64,000 nt of DNA from Cercis canadensis (lineage: Eukaryota; Streptophyta; Magnoliopsida; Fabales; Fabaceae): contig QAOA01000060.1 in the NCBI GenBank assembly GCA_003255065.1, positions 322,601 to 386,600 on the forward strand. Direction: 5' to 3'. This document shows, in pieces, positions 57,262 to 64,000 of the stretch. Made by a program: the position numbers and the translations under genes. The notes under the pieces are model-generated. The model had not been told where the DNA came from and searched no databases. It worked only from the letters and a program-made list of their open reading frames with translations. How positions within the stretch are numbered: the first letter of the stretch is position 1; each line of letters starts with the position of its first letter.

Positions 57262-60200
57262 ATGTTCGAAGCTCACGTAAGATTCATATCTAATTTGAAG
57301 TGTTCTACGTGTTGTCTTTGTGCAAGTTTTTCTGTTGAATTTACCGTATGTCATGGCTTTGGTTTGCATAATTTGTGATATTTTATCATTTACAACTTTG
57401 GACTAGTTTTGCCGATGAATTGTTCGGACAACTAAGTAGAGCTGGTGTGGACTATGCCTCAATGCCTCTGAATGCCCGATTTTCTTTTCGTTCTTTTTTT
57501 GATTGATGTAGCATAAATTTTCATTGTGATTTTAGCAGACAGAGATAATTTGAAGTTAGGACTAAGTTTCTTTTTTATTTTTATTTTCTTTAATTGGAGA
57601 TTGATAATTTAAGTAGAAATGTAGACTATAAACTGTTGTTTCAATTAGTACCATGGATGATGGATGCCTGGAGATTCGAACTAGCCTAGAATTACAGTTA
57701 TTGGACCGAGTTTATTCTAGTATGACGAAGGAAAAAATTCTAAATATTAGAATTATGTTTTTTTACAGCTTGAATCAGATATATTAATTGAACGATAGAT
57801 AACTAGAGAATGAATTAATCAGTGAGCAGCAAGAGAAGAAAGGAGAAGCCTTCTATGATGCACTTTTAATAGGTTGAAAATCATGCTCCTTAACTATCGA
57901 TTTAGCCAAAATATCTTGGCTTAGTGTTCTACGTGTCAATACTTGTACTGTTGTACACAAAGTCATAGTTGCATTTCTAAGTCTTACCATTTTGTTTACC
58001 TTATAACTAATGATGTGGTCATATTAGTGATATTTAGTGCCCCCTGTTGCTAGAATAGTTTTAATTAAGGATTTATTGTTGGTGCTTTTCTGACAGGTGC
58101 TGCATTTACTTCGAAGATATTTGGGCGAATACGTACATGGGCTCTCTTCAGAGGCGTTAAGAATAAGCGTCTGGAAGGGTTTGTCATCTTATACTTCCTC
58201 AGCTTTAAGTCACAATCTGATATATATATATATATATATTGTGCTATATCCCTGTTTGAATATTACAATCTGATATATATATATATATATTGTGCTATAT
58301 CCCTGTTTGAATATTTTATTGCACCACCAGCTGATTTTGGATAAAATTATGCGAATGGCTTCTATTCAGTGCAAAGATCATGGTCTTTTCAAGGGAATTT
58401 CCATTGCAGATATGAAGAGGGATTGGATAGCCTTAATTATGGATCAATATTTTCTGTTTCTGAGTTGTTCTGTTTGTTTTTTGTTTTTGTTAAGGAGGAT
58501 AGCTTATCCTCCTACACTCTTGTACTACTTCCTTCTTCTTTTATTATTCCAAAAAAATAAAAATAAAAAAATCCCTGTGTTTGTGTCATATTATGTCGTA
58601 TATCCTTGTAATGCTACATAGCTTACTAGTTTTAATTCCTAAAATTTTGATTTATATTTATTCCTCTCTGTTTTCCCCAACACTTGATTTCTGCAGGTGA
58701 TGTAGTCCTCAAAGATTTGAAATTGAAGGCAGAGGCATTAAATGCACTAAAACTTCCTGTCACTGTCAAAGCTGGCTTTGTTGGTACCATTACACTGAAG
58801 GTAGCATTTGCAAATCATTGGTGGTCCACTTCATCCACTGCCAATATTGTCCTTGCTTGTGTTCATTAGTTATATAGACACACAACACATGTTTGTGTGT
58901 TTTAATTCTTCAAAGTCATATAAATACGTACGTACATACATGTTTAGGTATGTGTATACTGTACACATATATACTTGTGTGTGTGTGTGCACTACACACA
59001 TTCATATCGGTAAGGTTGTATAATTTTAATGCATTGTTATTGTAGAATTCTTGTCAATGCTTTTTGGTATACAATGAACTTTCCTCCTTTTTTTTTCCCC
59101 ATCCCCCTGGAGTTATTCATTGTGCTTGCACATGGGGTTTTTGTGTGATTTCCTTCTCCTATATAATATAGGTCCCTTGGAAAAGTTTGGGCAAAGAACC
59201 TGTGATTGTTCTGATTGATCGTGTCTTTGTCCTTGCTCATCCTGTTGCGGATGGTCAGACTATGAAGGTAGAACAATATTCTGCATTTGGTTTGATTAAT
59301 GCATCATTTTCTATGAGTTGAGCATGTTTTGTTACAGGAGGAGGACAGGGAAAAACTTTTTGAAGCCAAGCTCCAACAGATTGAGGTGAAATATTTTGGA
59401 ACTTTTATTTACGTATCTTCTTTTTTTTATTTTAAAGTGTATGGTTGTTTGCTGTTGTTCACTTGACTGCTTTTCTTATGACGATTTTTTCCTCCCAATT
59501 AAAGGTAAATGGGATTTTCATTATGTTTGTCCTGTTATTCAAATGTCTTATTTGACGAAGTTTGTCACTTCAATGCACATTCAGGTTTCTTTATGTGATG
59601 GAAACTGTAAAGAACAGCTAAAATGACATTTTTAAAACTTGTGTTTTGGGACCAATTTGTCCATTATGGTGTTAATATTTTATATTTTCTCTAAATGTCA
59701 ATCCTCTTGTATAAAATCATTTTATTTCCTTTTATTATCTATCCATTTTGTTTCAGTTTTCTTTATAACTGATTTTATTCCTTTGAAAAAGGGTGGTTGA
59801 AAAACAAAAGAAAAGGAGGAAGAGATAAATAGGAGAGGAAGAACTATGCAACTTCCTTTGTTCCGTCTTGTTTGCTACTTTCAGACAACTGTTTAACATT
59901 AGGATACAGATTGGAATTGTCTTCTTGCCATCTATATGGAGCTCAGCTAATGGTTTCTTTTGTGAGATTTCTTTGTGTGGTATTAGTGGGATTGGAGGGC
60001 TCTATTGTTTTGTGGGGTTTTTCCTGCTTGGTTTGGTTGTTCTTATTTTTTGATTTGTCTCTGGGGATGTCCTTATCCTCTATTCCTGCATTCTCCCTTT
60101 TTTTCTTAGTAATGAAATTTATTCTTTTATTGGAAACTTGATACCATTTAATAAATTTTGACATCCTGATTGAACTATTCCTTTTACTGATACATAGCAG

Positions 60201-62900
60201 CAATAATTCTACAGCTTAGGTGTTTGATAAAATTCATTTACTTTTATATCATTTTTTAAAAATATTTTTGACTTGTAATCTTTTTTTACCTCATGCAGGA
60301 AGCAGAATCGGCTACACTTGATGCAATATCTAAGTCAAAGCTGGGAAGTGTATGACTTCAATATAATTTGGCTATTAGTTTTGCAATTCATTTAGTTGTA
60401 TGATTTTTTACCCTTTTTATTTTCAAGTTATGCAGAGTACATATTTAAAGTAATGAATACCTGTTTCACTAGACTTATTTGTGTTCAATTATTTTATTGA
60501 GAACTTTGTTTAATTATGAAATTCATATTTCTATTTGTTGATCCAGATCGTTGAGAAATTGCCAATATATTGAAATTAATTTGGATTTATGTGTTTTTCT
60601 TTAAGTAATTGATTAATGTGTTTTTCATCCAAACTTATTTTATGTCTCGACTTTTAACTTGTTGAGAAAATGCTGGAGCCAGTATTGTTGTTTTTCGTGT
60701 TTAGGTTAATATCTTATCTTTGAAATCTGATTTTCAAGTAGTAGTGAAGGGCTAGAAGACTATGCTACCCATTTAATTAGAGTTGGAAGGAAGAGTAAAG
60801 AGATGCACTACTATTTGAATCATTTTATTCATCTTTTGGTTGCTTTTATGAACAAGTATTCAATTCTGAGGCTGTTGAAAGTTGCTGGCCTCTCTTTGGT
60901 GCCATGCCCATGGGATTTTCAGGGGAGTTTCTCTTATAGATATCCAGAAAGATTGGATAGCTTTAGTGCACTAGGGTTCTTGTGTTTTCTGGTTCTTCGG
61001 TTATTTTTTTGCTTTTCTGCCCAGGAGGATATCTTATCCTCCTGTATCCTTGTACTTCTTTCTTTCTTGTGTTAATGAATTTCTTCTTTTATCCAAAATG
61101 AAATTGTTTAAGCCAGATTCATCTTGAACTGTTTATTTACACATCTGCAGCTTTTTTATTTTTGGTGCCTTGCACACAATTTCATTTCCTCCTACATATT
61201 TATGAATTGGCTTTTGTTGCATCAATATAACTTACCATGGAATTGACATCCTGACTTGAATGTTCATAAACATTTGTTTATATTCTTGCACAATTGAAAT
61301 AGCATGACTGACAACTAATTGTTCTGCAGCCACCATCTGGAAATTCATGGTTGAGTTCTCTAATTGCTACAATAATTGGAAATCTTAAGATATCTATTAG
61401 CAATGTACATATCAGATATGAAGATTCAGTCAGGTTGGTAGTTTGATACTACTAAAATTCCTTTGGCAGTAAAAATGTGTATGTGTACTTGCATGCATTT
61501 CAAGATTTCAATTTCTGGATGGATGAAATTTTCTTTTGGTTTGCTTTCTGTCTGCTCATGTGGATAAGGTTTGTTTGCAGTAATCCTGGCCATCCATTTT
61601 CTTCTGGTGTAACATTGGCTAAGCTAGCTGCTGTTACGATGGATGAGCATGGGAATGAAACCTTTGATACTAGTGGTGCATTGGATAAATTACGGAAGGT
61701 CAGTAGTTCCTTTGGAAGCAAATTCGTGAACAGTCCAATGAAGCTTAGTTTGAACTTAATGAACTAAGTTAAAAAGTTCCTTTTTGGTCAAATAAAGCTT
61801 TATCTCTTGATTTGTGTCTTCTATGTTTTAGTAGTTTGAATGCTATTGTGCTTTTAGTTTTCAATTGGTTGCTTGCACAGAATATTGGGGAATAGTTTGG
61901 AATTAAGTGGACTCCTGGCACAAAATAATGATACGAGGTAGGTGGTCTGCTAAATTCCAGGAAAAAGTAGATTGCCTTCTGCTTTGTCCAACACCTATGA
62001 GTTTTGTGGATGATGGCTCAAATTTTGTTTGCCCAGACATGATTTCAATAGTTATTTTTTCTTTTTCGTTTTTGTTTTTGGTTTATTATGATCTATGCAT
62101 GGACCAAGGTAGAGTGGAAAAGGATATCCCGGTGTATGGTATGTGTCCAACATATGAGATAGTACCTCTCTTGAAATGTTGCTGCATCATAGCCTAATAT
62201 AAATTTTTGTGATTTTAAGTTTTGAAATATGCTAACTGGATGGTCTCTTTCTGTATAGTTGCACTCACCTTGTTGTATTTTGGCCTGATAAATATTTCAT
62301 TCTTTTTACAGTCATTGCAACTGGAGAGGCTGGCTCTATATCATGATTCTGACAGTCTCCCCTGGGAGATTGATAAGAGATGGGAGGATATCAGTCCGAA
62401 TGAATGGATTCAGGTTTATTCTTATTTAGTAAAATCAATCTTTTCATGGAGTCTCTTTTGCCCTAATGTATCCTTTTATATTTGGTTTTGCTTTTCCTTT
62501 TTTTGTTGCACTGTAAGGAGGACTTCTCATCCTCATTTTTCTCTGTACTTCTTTCTTTCTGATAAAATTTATACTTCTATTAAAAAATCAGTCTTTTCAT
62601 TCTAATTATTACGTGCATGTCACTTTTAAATGCAATTTTCATTGATGTAAAACACTTATACTCCTTCTAACCTGTTCTATCACATTTGTTGTTTACTAGG
62701 TATTTGAAGAGGGCATAAATGAACCTTCTGATGACCATAGATCTGTGTCTAAGTGGGCTATGAATCGTACATACCTGGTTTATCCTATCAATGCAGTTCT
62801 ACATTATCACCGGCTTGGAAATCAAGAACGAAATAATCCAGAAATTCCATTTGAGAAAGTTTCTCTTGTCCTCAGTGACGTCTCTCTTACTGTCACAGAG
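57262..62900 (+). CDS. VPS13-like chorein lipid-transfer protein, N-terminal part
   Basis: Ten exons are visible: 57262-57276, 58097-58178, 58697-58800, 59172-59267, 59338-59385, 60299-60349, 61330-61433, 61581-61698, 62312-62413 and 62700-62900. All are GT-AG and in phase and encode 307 residues; the gene continues past the window. The protein starts MFEAHVLHLLRRYLGEYVHG, then SVWKGDVVLKDLKLKAEALN and VPWKSLGKEPVIVLIDRVFV. This is the chorein/VPS13 N-terminal domain that forms the entry of the lipid-conducting groove at membrane contact sites. Later conserved parts are ISISNVHIRYEDSVSNPGHP, EDISPNEWIQVFEEGINEP and EKVSLVLSDVSLTVTE. The first coding exon has only five codons. The neighbouring polygalacturonase is also its neighbour in Arabidopsis (At1g48090/At1g48100), which favours the VPS13M2-type member. 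Confidence 0.9.
58212..58317 (+). repeat. 53-base tandem duplication with (TA)n, VPS13 intron 2
   Basis: acaatctga plus a TA run plus ttgtgctatatccctgtttg occurs twice in a row (58212 and 58265). This is a recent local duplication around a microsatellite. Confidence 0.9.
58365..58565 (+). repeat. Intronic repeat copy 2, VPS13 intron 2
   Basis: Contains gatatgaagagggattgg, then the hairpin aggaggatagcttatcctcct (58493-58513), then ctcttgtactacttcc and a T-rich end running into A-rich sequence. Same family and orientation as the copies at 60890 and 62505. Confidence 0.7.
59940..60145 (+). repeat. Intronic repeat copy 3, VPS13 intron 5
   Basis: Starts about gggattggagggctctattg, with ggggatgtccttatcctcta in place of the hairpin and the end agtaatgaaatttattctttt. 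Diverged member of the family. Confidence 0.55.
60890..61095 (+). repeat. Intronic repeat copy 4, VPS13 intron 6
   Basis: The best preserved copy. It has ccatgcccatgggattttca, gatatccagaaagattgg, the perfect hairpin aggaggata-tct-tatcctcct (61023-61043), cttgtacttctttctttctt and aatgaatttcttcttttatcc. Confidence 0.7.
62505..62590 (+). repeat. Intronic repeat copy 5, VPS13 intron 9
   Basis: Only the 3' part remains: gtaaggaggacttctcatcc, tgtacttctttctttctgat and aaaatttatacttctattaa. Confidence 0.6.
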
Positions 62901-64000
62901 GTATTTTATTTTTTATGTCCTTATAGTTTATGGGAATAGCCCCCTTTGTATAGAAGTTAAAAGAAATTAAGTAGAAAGTTTTCATTGAAATAAAAGAAGA
63001 AGAAGGAAGTTTACAAGAGAGAGGATAAGAAATCCTCTATGACAATATAGAAAAGAAAATGAAAACATTAAACAGAACTCAACGTTTCTAGCAGTCATCA
63101 TTTTCTATGCTGTGAGGTTACTTGGAATTCATGGAATGGACCTTTTGAAGTTTAGGTTGAGGGGTGGGTTTGCCTGGTTACCTTGGATCAATTCCCTTCT
63201 TAATTGTTGAGGCTTTCGGGGGAGAAAAAGCATAAGGTTTTTTGTTTGCAGTGGTCTGCTGTATCAGGCTAAGGAATAATGTTGGATTTTTAAATGAAAG
63301 TGCCCAAATTGCAACTTTTATGATTGTTTTATAGCTTCTTTATGGGTTTCCGTAAATGGCTTTCATATTTTTTTTTTGGTGAGGGTGGAGGGCGGTGGGG
63401 TTGTCCTTGTTGGATTTGCAGAGGGATTGGAGAACTCTATTGAGCTCATTTTTCCTCTTTTTCTTTCCTTTTTGGCTATCCTAGAAGGACTTTTCATCAA
63501 GGATGTCCAACTTGTTCTTTTATTCCTTTCAAGGAATCCTTTTATTTATTAAAGAAAAAAGAAAAAGAAAACAGATCCCAATACAGTAAAACTTTCCAAT
63601 CCTCTCTAAATCATCAGTAGTAGAAGCACTCAAATAAAAAAGGCAATGTGTGGCGCACCAAAGGGAATCCAAATAGAACATTTTTTCCTAGAAAATATAG
63701 GGGATCCATGACCTACCCTTCGGCATTATATGGATATTCTATTTATATATGTGGTTATTATGTATAAAATATATGGTTATTTTATTTGGTATGTGGTTAT
63801 CATGTTCAAATATAAACAGAATAACCACATCGTGCCAAAGGATTTTTTGATTGTTTCATGAGATACTCGAACTTCTCTGTCATTTCTCCCAAGTTCTAGA
63901 ACTCAGGAATAATTTTCCCTTATTTTTTTTGTGTTGGAAAATATGCTATTTTTATGCCAGCCGCTGCAAACTGATTATAGAAACTGAACAAAGAGGCTAT
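62901..64000 (+). other. VPS13 intron 10, unfinished
   Basis: After exon 62700-62900 no further exon of the family could be recognised up to the window edge, so this intron is at least 1.1 kb. Apart from repeat copy 6 it is AT-rich without other features that I can support. Confidence 0.6.
63415..63560 (+). repeat. Intronic repeat copy 6, VPS13 intron 10
   Basis: Has gcagagggattggagaactc, tattgagctc, ctagaaggacttttcatcaa and a terminal tccttttatttattaaagaa. Diverged member of the family. Confidence 0.5.

Noticed and set aside
1..64000. A multi-gene cluster or new defence system
   Set aside because: The six genes belong to known, unrelated housekeeping or transport families and are spaced by transposon-derived DNA. 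Nothing links them functionally.

Overview
This window is nuclear DNA of a dicot plant. The genes have AT-rich introns and GT-AG splice sites, two candidate introns use GC-AG, the introns carry many small repeats, and retrotransposons and fold-back elements fill the gaps. Homology points to a rosid-like eudicot; I cannot name the species. Six protein-coding genes can be rebuilt exon by exon with consistent reading phase: an ECT6/ECT7-type YTH m6A reader (+, about 1.4-6.1 kb), a DRM3-type catalytically degenerate DNA methyltransferase (+, 8.5-17.9 kb), a BOR1-type borate exporter (+, 28.6-33.7 kb), a small LYR-motif protein (-, 39.4-41.5 kb), a secreted GH28 polygalacturonase (-, 43.1-45.9 kb) and the first 307 codons of a VPS13/chorein bridge-type lipid-transfer protein (+, 57.0 kb to beyond the window edge).

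Between the genes: a fold-back MITE opens the window. A 5 kb element with long inverted termini (20-25 kb) carries a decayed plant-mobile-domain (MAIN-like) gene whose first intron is about 1.2 kb of degenerate telomere-like repeat. A frameshifted, truncated 2-oxoglutarate dioxygenase copy lies at 26.7 kb. A complete but dead Ty1/copia element with 5-bp target duplication sits just behind the borate exporter. A second fold-back element lies upstream of the LYR gene. A 2.8 kb near-identical direct duplication of the polygalacturonase 5' region flanks a 514-N gap, and an internally deleted LINE lies at 53 kb. A family of short repeats with a small hairpin recurs in introns of the DRM3 and VPS13 genes, always in the gene's sense orientation.

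The genes do not form a pathway. The gene set does recall two Arabidopsis segments, as I remember the locus numbers: DRM3-ECT6 on chromosome 3 and VPS13-polygalacturonase-ECT7 on chromosome 1. The window therefore looks like an unduplicated ancestral-type block. The most checkable peculiarities are in the borate exporter: loss of two of three sorting tyrosines, a C-terminal frameshift, a GC-AG intron and an AUG-stop-AUG leader. The DRM3 gene has a dead motif IV and an apparent tandem exon duplication. The paired promoter copies around the gap also merit checking. I found no convincing undescribed multi-gene system.
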